Below the pieces are notes generated by a model that was given only the letters and a program-made list of their open reading frames with translations, made no database searches and was not told where the DNA came from. 46,563 bases of DNA from contig CAIXEA010000141.1 of NCBI GenBank assembly GCA_903918315.1, forward strand, positions 1 through 46,563, read 5' to 3'. Below, piece by piece: positions 1 to 8,092 of the stretch. Position numbers and translations under genes: made by a program. The first letter of the stretch is position 1. Each line of letters opens with the position of its first letter. This stretch comes from an uncultured Acetobacteraceae bacterium (GTDB lineage: Bacteria; Pseudomonadota; Alphaproteobacteria; Acetobacterales; Acetobacteraceae).

Positions 1-236
1 CCACCGCCAACGCCTGACAAATCTGGTTCGAAACGCGGCACGGCAAGCATCGGCGAGGCGCGCGGTGTATTATTTCGGTATGACACCATATGACCCGGGC
101 GGGCGCTTGGGCTGGGCCAGGATGAATAAGATGGGCTAAACTGCAACAAGCGCCGGGGTGGTTTCCAAACCGGCCGTGTTCGCCCTAGTCTGCCACCAGC
201 CCGCATCGTACGGGGGTAGATGCCGGAGGAGCGTGC
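1..236. other. Intergenic start of window, no gene seen
   Basis: I find no convincing coding frame here. The stretch leads into the TIR/FGE-like gene. Its only clear signal is the Shine-Dalgarno sequence GGAGGA at 225-230, six bases before the GTG start at 237. Any promoter of that gene should lie here, but no convincing -35/-10 pair stands out. Confidence 0.5.
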
Positions 237-2030
237 GTGGCCGAACCGCTGAAGCCGATCGGGTTCTGGAGCTATACGAGCACCGACGATGAAAAGTCGG
301 ACGGGCGGCTCGGGCGGCTGCGCCTTGCGCTGACGCAGGCGCTGCACAGCGCGACCGGCAAACCGTCCGACGTCAAGGTCTGGCAGGACGACGCCGCGAT
401 CCCGCAAAGCGGCCGGTGGCTGGGCGATGTGCCGCGGGCGATCAACGAATCCTGTTTTTTCATTCCGGTGGTAACACCCGAATTTCTGCGCAGCGAAACC
501 CGGTGCCAGGAAGTGAAGCGGTTCCTGCAACGAGAGACCGAACTCGGGCGCGACGACCTGATCTTTACGCTGCATTACATTGATACCAGCGCGATCACCG
601 GACGGCGTCAGAAGGAATGCGCGGACCCCGAGGTTCTGGCGCTGCTCCGCTCCCGCCCCGGGCTTGCGTTCCACGACCTGCGTTTGCGCGACACGGAAAG
701 CCATGACGTAACGGAACGGATCAATCAACTCGCCGCCGCGATCGATGCCACATTGCGGCACGACAAGGACATCCAGGCCGTCGGCGCCTCGGCCGGCGCC
801 GAGTCCGCCGCGGCCCGGATTCTGGGCGGCGCGGCGAAAATTGAGTCCGAGGATGCGGGCGGCGACGATCGCGAAAAGAAGAATAAGCGGATCCGTGCGA
901 ACACCGACACGATGTCGGTCCCCTGGGTGCTGCTGGCCGTTCTGATCCTGATTGTCATTGCCGTCGGCGGCTATGTGACCAAGGACCTTCCGCACCCGCC
1001 GGCGCAACAGCCCCGCATCGCGGCGGCGGCCCCCGCCGCGGGCCCGGGCCCCGCACCGGCACCGGCACCGCCTAGCCCGGCTGAGGCGGCGAAGCCGGCG
1101 CCGGCCCATCCGGCCGCTCTGAGCGAGCGGCGTGACTGCGACCATTGCCCCGTTCTGGTCTACCTGCCGCCTGGCGAATTCATGATGGGCGTCACCCAGG
1201 ACGAGGAAACCCGGGAGAAAGTGCCCCCCGAATACCGCGCTCACGCCTTCCCCCCGCATATCCGGACCATTCCCGGCGGGGTCTATATGGGCAAATTCGT
1301 GGTCACGCGCCGCGAATATGCCGCCTTTGTCGAGGCCACCCGCCGCGTCGACCGCAACGGCTGCTACGTCTGGGTGCAGGATCGCGATCGACGCGGCCGC
1401 TGGGTGCTGAAACCGGACGTCAGCTGGCGTAACCCGGGCTTCGGGGATCAGGAAAACGCGGATCGCCAGCCCGTGGTGTGCGTCAGCCACCGCGATGCGC
1501 AGGACTATGTCCGCTGGCTGTCGCTGGTGCAGGGCCGGGAATTCCATTTACCCACGGAAGCGGAATGGGAATACGCCGCCCGCGCGGTCACGACGGCGGA
1601 TGCCGTCTCCCCGCCGCGCTATTGGGGGGAGGCGGAGGCCTGCCAGTTCGCCAACGTGGCGGACCGTTCGTTGATCCGGAAATGGAATCTGGACAAGCCC
1701 AATCCGGAGAAGTTTTTCGCCTGCGACGACCACTTTCCTTTCACCGCGCCCATTGGCAGCTTCGCGCCGAATGCGTTCAACCTGCACGATATGCTGGGCA
1801 ATGTCTGGCAATGGACGGCCGATTGCTGGCACGACAACTACACCGGCAGACCGGCCTCGGACAACGCGGCCTGGGATGGGCCGGAGGCCTGCCCGTTGCG
1901 GGTGCAGCGCGGCGGGTCCTGGGATTTCGACCCCTGGGCGGTGCGGGCCGGCTTTCGCATCGGTGTCGATCCCAATTATCGCGACACGAACTCCAGCTTT
2001 CGTGTCGCGAGTTATGAGGATTCGCCTTAG
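237..2030 (+). CDS. TIR-like domain / transmembrane / FGE-sulfatase-fold fusion protein
   Basis: A 597-residue protein starting at GTG behind a strong GGAGGA. Residues 8-100 look like a TIR_2 domain: a WSYTSTDDE strand, the VWQDD segment, and Glu92 in SETRCQEVKRF at the place of the NADase glutamate of TIR proteins. One membrane helix follows (about 228-247), then an Ala/Pro-rich linker (255-295). An FGE-sulfatase (SUMF1-type) domain fills 303-592, with LPTEAEWEYAARA, GNVWQWTAD, RGGSWDFDPW and SSFRVAS. The paired cysteines of true formylglycine-generating enzymes are absent from the RGGSW...GFR stretch, so sulfatase activation is unlikely and a binding or signalling role is more plausible. 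The predicted topology puts TIR in the cytoplasm and the FGE fold outside. No obvious partner gene is adjacent. Function is inferred from domains only. Confidence 0.82.
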   Translation: MAEPLKPIGFWSYTSTDDEKSDGRLGRLRLALTQALHSATGKPSDVKVWQDDAAIPQSGRWLGDVPRAINESCFFIPVVTPEFLRSETRCQEVKRFLQRETELGRDDLIFTLHYIDTSAITGRRQKECADPEVLALLRSRPGLAFHDLRLRDTESHDVTERINQLAAAIDATLRHDKDIQAVGASAGAESAAARILGGAAKIESEDAGGDDREKKNKRIRANTDTMSVPWVLLAVLILIVIAVGGYVTKDLPHPPAQQPRIAAAAPAAGPGPAPAPAPPSPAEAAKPAPAHPAALSERRDCDHCPVLVYLPPGEFMMGVTQDEETREKVPPEYRAHAFPPHIRTIPGGVYMGKFVVTRREYAAFVEATRRVDRNGCYVWVQDRDRRGRWVLKPDVSWRNPGFGDQENADRQPVVCVSHRDAQDYVRWLSLVQGREFHLPTEAEWEYAARAVTTADAVSPPRYWGEAEACQFANVADRSLIRKWNLDKPNPEKFFACDDHFPFTAPIGSFAPNAFNLHDMLGNVWQWTADCWHDNYTGRPASDNAAWDGPEACPLRVQRGGSWDFDPWAVRAGFRIGVDPNYRDTNSSFRVASYEDSP

Positions 2031-2070
2031 AGCCTGTCCGGTGCTTTGAGGCGCACCTGACAGGCTCTAA
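1979..2070. terminator. Two consecutive 12-bp hairpins at the 3' end of the TIR/FGE gene
   Basis: Two perfect 12-bp inverted repeats follow each other. The first (1979-1990 with 1999-2010, 8-nt loop) is inside the last codons of the gene. The second (2027-2038 with 2059-2070, 20-nt loop) begins on the stop codon. Neither has a clear T tract, so a canonical rho-independent terminator is not shown. They may block exonucleases or terminate weakly. Confidence 0.5.
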
Positions 2071-2218
2071 CCGATTGTTTGATCGCGTGATTCACGGCTC
2101 CGGTGATTCCACCTCCGCCGATCACGCTCTCGCGGAAACGCGGGCGGGTGAAGGAAGGAAGACGAAACCGACGCACAACGCGCCATTATGGGTCTGGTGG
2201 TTGGTGTGCGGCTTTTTT

Positions 2219-2301
2219 TAACACTGAGGGCGCTGAGTTCATGAGATCGCCGAGATCGTGATCTTCTCAGTGATCTCATGAACTCAGCGCCCTCAGTGTT
2301 A
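2219..2301. repeat. Perfect 30-bp inverted repeat with 23-nt loop
   Basis: Arms at 2219-2248 and 2272-2301 are exact reverse complements. The right side repeats CTCA at 2266, 2275, 2283 and 2292, a spacing of 8-9 bases. The loop contains the smaller palindrome GATCGTGATC. An upstream run of seven T (2213-2219) is on the wrong side for a plus-strand terminator, and nothing T-rich follows. It occupies much of the 2031-2392 gap and looks like a mobile or REP-type palindrome rather than a gene part. Confidence 0.8.
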
Positions 2302-2392
2302 CAATCGAACCGATCATCGGCAGGGACGGTGCCAAATGGGTTTTCCCACACGACCGCTTGAAGCCCGGGCGATGCCATGCGACGACAGTCCG

Positions 2393-3523
2393 ATGACCGA
2401 TCAACGCCCCCTCACTGGCCTCACCGTCGTCTCGCTGGAACAAGCGGTCGCGGCGCCCTATTGCTCCTCCCGCCTGGCCGATGCCGGCGCGCGGGTGATC
2501 AAGATCGAACGGCCCGAGGGCGATTTCGCCCGTGGCTATGACAAAGCGGCGAAGGGCCTGTCGAGCTATTTCGTCTGGCTGAACCGCGGCAAGGAGTCGC
2601 TGGTCGCCGACATCAAGGCCCAAGATGACGCCGCCCTGCTGCATCGCATCCTGGCGACGGCGGATGTGTTCATCCAGAACCTCGCCCCCGGCGCCGCCGC
2701 CCGCGCCGGCTTCGGGTCGGAGGCCCTGCGCGCCCGCTACCCGCGCCTGATTACCGTCGATATCTCCGGCTACGGTGAGTCCAGCGATTACGCGACCATG
2801 AAGGCCTACGACCTGCTGGTGCAGGCGGAATCGGGCCTGGCGATGATCACCGGCCATCCCGCGGGTCCGGGGCGCGTCGGCGTATCGGCCTGCGACATCG
2901 CCTGCGGCATGGCTGCCCATGCCGGCGTGCTGGAGGCGCTGATCGCGCGCGGCATCACCGGCCGCGGCAAGGGCCTGGCGGTCAGCCTGTTCGACGGCAT
3001 GGCCGATTGGATGAACGTGCCGCTGGTGTATTTTGAGGGCACCGGCAAAGCCCCCGAACGCGTCGGTCTGGCGCATCCGTCGATCTGCCCCTATGGCGCC
3101 TTCGCCACCCAGGACGGCGCGCTGGTGCTGATTTCCATCCAGAATGAGCGGGAATGGGCCGATTTCTGCGCCAAATTCATGGACGACAAGGACCTGACCC
3201 TGCGGGAGGGCTTCCAGTCCAACGTCGCCCGCGTCGCCAACCGCCCGATGGTGGATGCGCATGTCGCGGCCCAGTTCGCCACCATGACCCGCGATGCGGC
3301 GGCGGCGAAGCTGCGCGCGTCCAATACCGCCTATGGCTTCGTCAATGACATGGCCGCCTTCGCACGGCACCCGGCGCTGCGGCGGGTGGAGATCGATACC
3401 CCGAACGGGACGGTGGCGATCGCCGCCCCGCCGGTGATCAGCAGCAGTGGGGAGCGGGTACTCGGCCCGGTGCCCGGCATCGGCGCCCATTCCGATGCCA
3501 TCCGGGCGGAATTCGCCGCCTGA
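2393..3523 (+). CDS. CaiB/BaiF (class III) CoA-transferase
   Basis: A 376-residue CoA-transferase of family III, which moves CoA between carboxylic acids. The N-terminal PLTGLTVVSLEQAVAAPYC, the RVIKIERPEGD stretch, LNRGKESL and KAYDLLVQAESG are family hallmarks. Asp140 in the last motif corresponds to the catalytic aspartate of formyl-CoA transferase. I chose the ATG at 2393 because homology begins at once. In-frame starts at 2336 and 2372 would add 19 or 7 unconserved residues, and none of the three has a strong ribosome binding site. The substrate cannot be told. The next gene encodes a secreted binding protein, so the two may handle an imported carboxylate together. That link is inference. 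Confidence 0.9.
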   Translation: MTDQRPLTGLTVVSLEQAVAAPYCSSRLADAGARVIKIERPEGDFARGYDKAAKGLSSYFVWLNRGKESLVADIKAQDDAALLHRILATADVFIQNLAPGAAARAGFGSEALRARYPRLITVDISGYGESSDYATMKAYDLLVQAESGLAMITGHPAGPGRVGVSACDIACGMAAHAGVLEALIARGITGRGKGLAVSLFDGMADWMNVPLVYFEGTGKAPERVGLAHPSICPYGAFATQDGALVLISIQNEREWADFCAKFMDDKDLTLREGFQSNVARVANRPMVDAHVAAQFATMTRDAAAAKLRASNTAYGFVNDMAAFARHPALRRVEIDTPNGTVAIAAPPVISSSGERVLGPVPGIGAHSDAIRAEFAA

Positions 3524-3610
3524 GCGTAAGGTTCTTGCTGACCGGGAACACCGGGACGCGCTAGCCTCCCCGAACGATCCGGAATACCGGACGTCAGGGA
3601 GACTTCCACA

Positions 3611-4807
3611 ATGAAAACGAAAACCACACTGACCCGCCGCCGGGCTTTGCTCGCCGGCGGGACCACGCTGTTCACCCCCATGATCGCCGCCCGCGCCGCG
3701 GAGGCCACGCGCGGCGTGACCGACACCCAGATCACCTTCGGCACGATGCAGGATCTATCGGGCGTCACCGCCGTTCAGGGCGTGAACAATGCCAATGCCA
3801 TGCGCATGGCCTACGACGCGATCAACGCCAAAGGCGGCATCCACGGCCGCAAACTGAACTGGGTGCTGGAGGACATGCAATACGTCGTCCCCAAAGCCGT
3901 TCAGGCCATGAACAAGTTGCTGAACAAGGACGAGGTGTTCTTCTGTGTCGGCAATGGCGGCACGCCGCATAACGACGCCGTGATGCCGGCCATGTTCGAG
4001 AAGAACGTGCCCAACATCTTCCCCCTCACCTGCGCGCGTTCGATGTACGAGCCGTTCAACCGGCTGAAATTCGGCCAGTTCGCCAGCTATTACGATCAGA
4101 TGCGCGCCGCGGTGAAATACTTCTCCGAAACCCACGGCAAGAAGCGCGTCGGCGTCATGTATCAGGACACCGACTACGGCAAGGACGTGCTGGCCGGGGC
4201 GGTGGCGCAGGTCGCGGCGATGGGCCTGCAACAGGGCGCGACCGCGGCCTTCCGCCCCACCGACACCGATTTCAACGCCGCCATCGCCAGGCTCCAGGAC
4301 GATAAATGCGACCTCGTCATCATGGGGACCATCGTCAAGGATACCGTGATCATCCTGCAAACTGCCCGCAAGACCGGGTTCAACGCCACCTTCTGCGGCA
4401 ATTTCGCCAGCTACTCCACCGCCGTCGCGGAAGCGCCGGGGGAGCCGGCGGAAGGCTTCTACTCCATGGCGCCGGCGCTGTACCGCTACCCCGACGACAA
4501 AACCCCGGCGATCCAGGCCTATTGCCAGGACTATCGGGCGCGGTTCGGGATCGACGTGAACTATCTCGGTGAGGCCGGCAACACCGCCGCGATGTTCATG
4601 GCCGCGGTGCTGGAGAAGGTGGGCCGCAACCTCACCCTCGATACCCTGATCGCCGGGCTCGAAAGCATGAAAGACTGGCATGACATCTTCGGCGGGCCGG
4701 CGCTGAGCCTGAGCCCGACCAACCACCATGCCTCCAGCCAGTCTTTCCTGTCGGTGGTCAAGGGCGGCCGCTGGACCCCGGTGCTGGAGAAACCGCTCAG
4801 CTACTGA
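3611..4807 (+). CDS. ABC transporter substrate-binding protein, branched-chain amino acid (LivK) type
   Basis: A 398-residue periplasmic binding protein of the type I Leu/Ile/Val-binding fold (Peripla_BP_6). It has a twin-arginine-like export signal (TRRRALLAGG, ending near ARAAEA at about residue 36). Mature-domain marks include ITFGTMQDLSG, AYDAINAKGGIHGRKL and the YQDTDYGKDVLAGA hinge region. A good GGGAGA Shine-Dalgarno lies upstream. No permease or ATPase genes of the Liv type are adjacent, so it is an orphan binding protein next to a CoA-transferase gene. The ligand is unknown and could be an aromatic or carboxylic acid rather than an amino acid. Confidence 0.88.
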   Translation: MKTKTTLTRRRALLAGGTTLFTPMIAARAAEATRGVTDTQITFGTMQDLSGVTAVQGVNNANAMRMAYDAINAKGGIHGRKLNWVLEDMQYVVPKAVQAMNKLLNKDEVFFCVGNGGTPHNDAVMPAMFEKNVPNIFPLTCARSMYEPFNRLKFGQFASYYDQMRAAVKYFSETHGKKRVGVMYQDTDYGKDVLAGAVAQVAAMGLQQGATAAFRPTDTDFNAAIARLQDDKCDLVIMGTIVKDTVIILQTARKTGFNATFCGNFASYSTAVAEAPGEPAEGFYSMAPALYRYPDDKTPAIQAYCQDYRARFGIDVNYLGEAGNTAAMFMAAVLEKVGRNLTLDTLIAGLESMKDWHDIFGGPALSLSPTNHHASSQSFLSVVKGGRWTPVLEKPLSY

Positions 4808-4911
4808 CGGCTTCATCTGCGTGTCATGGTGGCGTAATGGACCGGTCACGCGGTGCTGTTACGCCCCCTTGGCACGCCGCCCGGATGCAACAGGAACGAG
4901 GACCAACGCCC

Positions 4912-6246
4912 ATGAAACGCCGCACCTTGCTGGCTGGCTCCGCCGCCGTCACCGCCTTGCCCTTCGCGCAAGCCCGCGCGGCCGAACGCACCAGGATCGT
5001 GTGGTGGCATGCCATGACGGCCGCCCTGGCTGATCAGATCACCCGCATCGCCGATGAATTCAACAAAAGCCAGGACACGGTCGAGCTTCAGGCGGTCTAC
5101 AAAGGCGGCTACGCCGACACGATGAACGCCGCCATCGCCGCCTTCCGCGCCGGCCAGGCGCCGCACCTCGTGCAGGTGTTCGAAGTCGGCACCGGCACCA
5201 TGATCAACGCCCCGGGCAAGGTCGTGAAGCAGGTGTGGGAGCTGTCGAAGGAAACCGGCATCGCGTTGGAACCCAAGAACTATATCGGCGCGGTGCGCGG
5301 CTATTACAGCCTGCCGGACGGGCGGATGGCGTCGATGCCGTTCAATTCCTCCACCGCGGTCCTGTGGTACAACAAGGACGCGTTCAAAAAGGCCGGGCTC
5401 GACCCGGAGAAGCCGCCGGTGACCTGGCCCGAGGTGGTCAAGGCGGCGCAGGCCATCAAGGCCGCCAACGCGGCGGCGATACCGATGACGACGTCCTGGC
5501 CGACATGGATTCAACTGGAGCAGTTCAGCGCGCTCCACAACCTCCCCTTCGCGACCAAATCGAACGGGTTCGAGGGGTTGGATGCCGAGCTGGTTTTCAA
5601 CAGCAAGCATCATGTGACGCATGTGCAGCGCCTGCTCGACATGGCGAAGGACGGCACGTTCAAATACGCCGGCCGCGACAACGCGCCGGACGCGATTTTG
5701 TATTCCGGGGATGCCGGGATCACCTTCGGGTCCTCGTCGAGCCGCGGGACGCTGGTCAAGACCGCCAAATTCGACTTCGGGACCGGTCTCCTGCCCTACG
5801 ATCCCGACATCATCAAAGCGCCGATGAACTCCATCATCGGTGGCGCGAGCCTCTGGACCATGACCGCCCCGGGCCGCACCCCGGCGGAATACAAAGCGGT
5901 CGCGCAGTTCCTGCAATTCCTCGCCCGCCCGGAGGGTGATGCGCTCTGGAGCCAGAACACCGGCTATGTGCCGGTCACCTTCGCCGGTTTCGAACTGACG
6001 CAGAAGCAGGGATATTATGACAAGAATCCCGGCGCCGATCTGGCGGTGAAGCAACTGGCGCGGGGCAGCACGACGGCCAATACCAAGGGGCTGCGGCTGG
6101 GCAACCTGTCGGAAATCCGCAACATCATCCAGGAGGAGCTGGAAAAGGCGCTGCAAGGCGGCCAGACCGCGCAAGCCGCTTTGGACAGCGCCGTCACCCG
6201 CGGCAACAAGGTGCTGCGCGCGTTCCAGAAGACCATCAAAGCCTGA
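4912..6246 (+). CDS. ugpB: sn-glycerol-3-phosphate ABC transporter, substrate-binding protein
   Basis: A 444-residue extracellular solute-binding protein of family 1. The signal sequence contains MKRRTLLAGSAA (twin-arginine-like), with cleavage expected after QARAA. The mature start RIVWWHAM, the EFNKSQDTVELQAVYKGGY segment and FNSSTAVLWYNKDAFKKAG match UgpB, which binds glycerol-3-phosphate and glycerophosphodiesters in the periplasm. The ATG at 4912 follows a GAGGA and gives a clean signal peptide. An earlier in-frame start at 4837 would bury it. It leads the ugpB-A-E-C operon and is 4 bp from ugpA. Confidence 0.9.
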   Translation: MKRRTLLAGSAAVTALPFAQARAAERTRIVWWHAMTAALADQITRIADEFNKSQDTVELQAVYKGGYADTMNAAIAAFRAGQAPHLVQVFEVGTGTMINAPGKVVKQVWELSKETGIALEPKNYIGAVRGYYSLPDGRMASMPFNSSTAVLWYNKDAFKKAGLDPEKPPVTWPEVVKAAQAIKAANAAAIPMTTSWPTWIQLEQFSALHNLPFATKSNGFEGLDAELVFNSKHHVTHVQRLLDMAKDGTFKYAGRDNAPDAILYSGDAGITFGSSSSRGTLVKTAKFDFGTGLLPYDPDIIKAPMNSIIGGASLWTMTAPGRTPAEYKAVAQFLQFLARPEGDALWSQNTGYVPVTFAGFELTQKQGYYDKNPGADLAVKQLARGSTTANTKGLRLGNLSEIRNIIQEELEKALQGGQTAQAALDSAVTRGNKVLRAFQKTIKA

Positions 6247-6250
6247 AGCG

Positions 6251-7132
6251 ATGGATCGCCGGACAGTCTTCGGCGGCTGGCTCCTCCCTGTCCTGCTGGT
6301 CCTGCCGCAGCTGCTGCTGACCGGTTTCTTTTTCTACTGGCCAGCGGGGGAGGCCGTCTGGTCGAGCATGACCAGCCAGGACGCCTTCGGGGAGGGTGTG
6401 CGCTTCGTCGGCTGGGACAATTTCGCCGAACTGCTGGCGGATCCGCTGTATCTGGAATCGGCGGTCCGGACCGTGGTCTTCTGCGGGGCGGTCAGCATTC
6501 TGGCGATGGGGCTGGCCTTGGCGCTGGCCGTGTTCGCGGACCGGGAGGTGCGGGGCAGGCATGCCTACCGCACCCTGCTGATCTGGCCCTATGCCGTCGC
6601 TCCCGCCATGTCGGCGGTGCTGCTCCTGTTCGTGCTCGACCCCCGCGTCGGCTTGCTGGGGCGCTGGCTGAACCGGATGGGCCTGGACTGGGATTACCAC
6701 CTGAACGGCAACCAGGCGCTGCTGATGGTGGTCATGGCCAGCGCCTGGAAGCAGGTGAGCTACAATTTCATCTTCTTCCTGGCCGGCCTGCAATCCATTC
6801 CCCGCGCGGTGACCGAGGCCGCGCGCATGGACGGCGCCAAGGGCTGGCACCGCTTCCGCACCATCACCGTCCCGTTGCTGGCACCGACCACCTTCTTCCT
6901 GCTGGTGGTGAACCTGGTCTACGCCGCCTTCGACACCTTCGGCACCATCAACGCCTTGACCCATGGCGGGCCGGGCAAGGACACCGAAACCCTGGTGCTG
7001 AAGGTCTTCCGCGACGGGGTGGTGAACCAGGACATCGGATCGTCCTCGGCCCAGTCGGTGATCCTGATGCTGGGCGTGATCGCGCTGACGGCGGTGCAGT
7101 TCCGCTTCCTGGGCCGCAGGACCGAGACATGA
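6251..7132 (+). CDS. ugpA: sn-glycerol-3-phosphate ABC transporter, permease UgpA
   Basis: A 293-residue inner-membrane permease with about six hydrophobic segments (near 11-31, 73-96, 108-128, 156-178, 206-226 and 266-285). The EAA loop that docks on the ATPase is visible as EAARMDGAKGW at 189-199. It pairs with UgpE to form the channel of the importer. It begins 4 bp after ugpB and overlaps ugpE by 4 bp (ATGA), so translation is probably coupled. The order B-A-E-C is the usual Ugp arrangement. Confidence 0.92.
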   Translation: MDRRTVFGGWLLPVLLVLPQLLLTGFFFYWPAGEAVWSSMTSQDAFGEGVRFVGWDNFAELLADPLYLESAVRTVVFCGAVSILAMGLALALAVFADREVRGRHAYRTLLIWPYAVAPAMSAVLLLFVLDPRVGLLGRWLNRMGLDWDYHLNGNQALLMVVMASAWKQVSYNFIFFLAGLQSIPRAVTEAARMDGAKGWHRFRTITVPLLAPTTFFLLVVNLVYAAFDTFGTINALTHGGPGKDTETLVLKVFRDGVVNQDIGSSSAQSVILMLGVIALTAVQFRFLGRRTET

Positions 7133-7959
7133 ACCGCAAGCCCGATTATCTCACCCATGCGGTGCTGGCCCTGGGCGTGGTGCTGTTCGCCCTGCCGGTC
7201 TGGCTGGTGCTGGCCGGGTCCACCCAGGAGTCCGAGGCCATCACCCGCGGGGATTTGTCGCTGATCCCGCATCTGTCCGGCCTGCCCCGGTATTGGCAGG
7301 TGCTGACGGAGGGCACGCGCGGGGCCGAACCGGTCTGGCACATGCTGGCGATCTCATCGGCGATGGCGCTGTGCATCGCGCTGGGCAAGATCACGATCTC
7401 GATCCTGTCGGCCTATGCGGTGGTGTTCTTCCGCTTTCCGCTGCGCAAGCTTGCTTTCTGGTCGATCTTCGTCACGCTGATGCTGCCGGTGGAGGTGCGG
7501 ATCATCCCCACCTATTCCGTCATGGCGCAGTTTGGCCTGATCAACACGTTCACCGGGCTTTGGGTGCCGTTGATCGCCTCGGCGACCGCGACGCTGCTGT
7601 TTCGCCAGGTCTTCGTCGCCATCCCCGATGAACTGGTGGAGGCCGCGCGCATGGACGGCGCCGGCCCGCTGCGGTTCCTGCGTGACATCGTGATCCCGGT
7701 CTCGGGGGCGAATATCGCGGCCTTGTTCGTGATTCTGTTCGTGTATGGCTGGAACCAGTACCTCTGGCCGCTGCTGGTCGCGACCGACCCCAGCCTCGAC
7801 ACGATCGTCATCGGGCTGGTCAAGATGATCGGCATCGATTCCGACACCGATTGGGCGGCGGTGATGGCAACGGCGGTGATGGCCTTGCTGCCGCCGGTGG
7901 CGGTGGTGGTGCTGATGCAGCGCTGGTTCGTGGCCGGGCTGACGGAGGGGGAGAAATAG
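7129..7959 (+). CDS. ugpE: sn-glycerol-3-phosphate ABC transporter, permease UgpE
   Basis: A 276-residue second permease of the importer, MalG/UgpE type, with about six membrane segments starting at residues 11-30. The EAA loop is EAARMDGAGPLRFLRD from residue 171. YGWNQYLWPLL near the C-terminal third is typical of UgpE. Its ATG overlaps the ugpA stop. A 133-bp gap separates it from ugpC. I see no gene in that gap. Confidence 0.92.
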   Translation: MNRKPDYLTHAVLALGVVLFALPVWLVLAGSTQESEAITRGDLSLIPHLSGLPRYWQVLTEGTRGAEPVWHMLAISSAMALCIALGKITISILSAYAVVFFRFPLRKLAFWSIFVTLMLPVEVRIIPTYSVMAQFGLINTFTGLWVPLIASATATLLFRQVFVAIPDELVEAARMDGAGPLRFLRDIVIPVSGANIAALFVILFVYGWNQYLWPLLVATDPSLDTIVIGLVKMIGIDSDTDWAAVMATAVMALLPPVAVVVLMQRWFVAGLTEGEK

Positions 7960-8092
7960 TCTGCCTCAGCCAGCGGTGAAGGCGGCTTCGAGTTCGTAGA
8001 GATCGTCTGGCATGGTCACGGATCGTCATGCGAAGCCATGCCTGAAACCAGCGGATTGACGCCGCTTCAGCGCCCAAGGATACCAGACCCGC

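Noticed and set aside
2219-2301. The 30-bp hairpin as a normal rho-independent terminator.
   Set aside because: No T run follows it on either strand. The seven T at 2213-2219 precede it on the plus strand and read as A after it on the minus strand.
2276-3490. A long minus-strand frame opposite the CoA-transferase; similar ones oppose the binding-protein genes (3755-4849 and 4846-6174) and mmsA (20701-22356).
   Set aside because: His/Gly/Arg-rich products without domains, typical antisense frames of high-GC genes.
7970-8014. A 15-codon minus-strand frame MPDDLYELEAAFTAG between ugpE and ugpC.
   Set aside because: Too short to support, with no ribosome site and no known family; perhaps a remnant.
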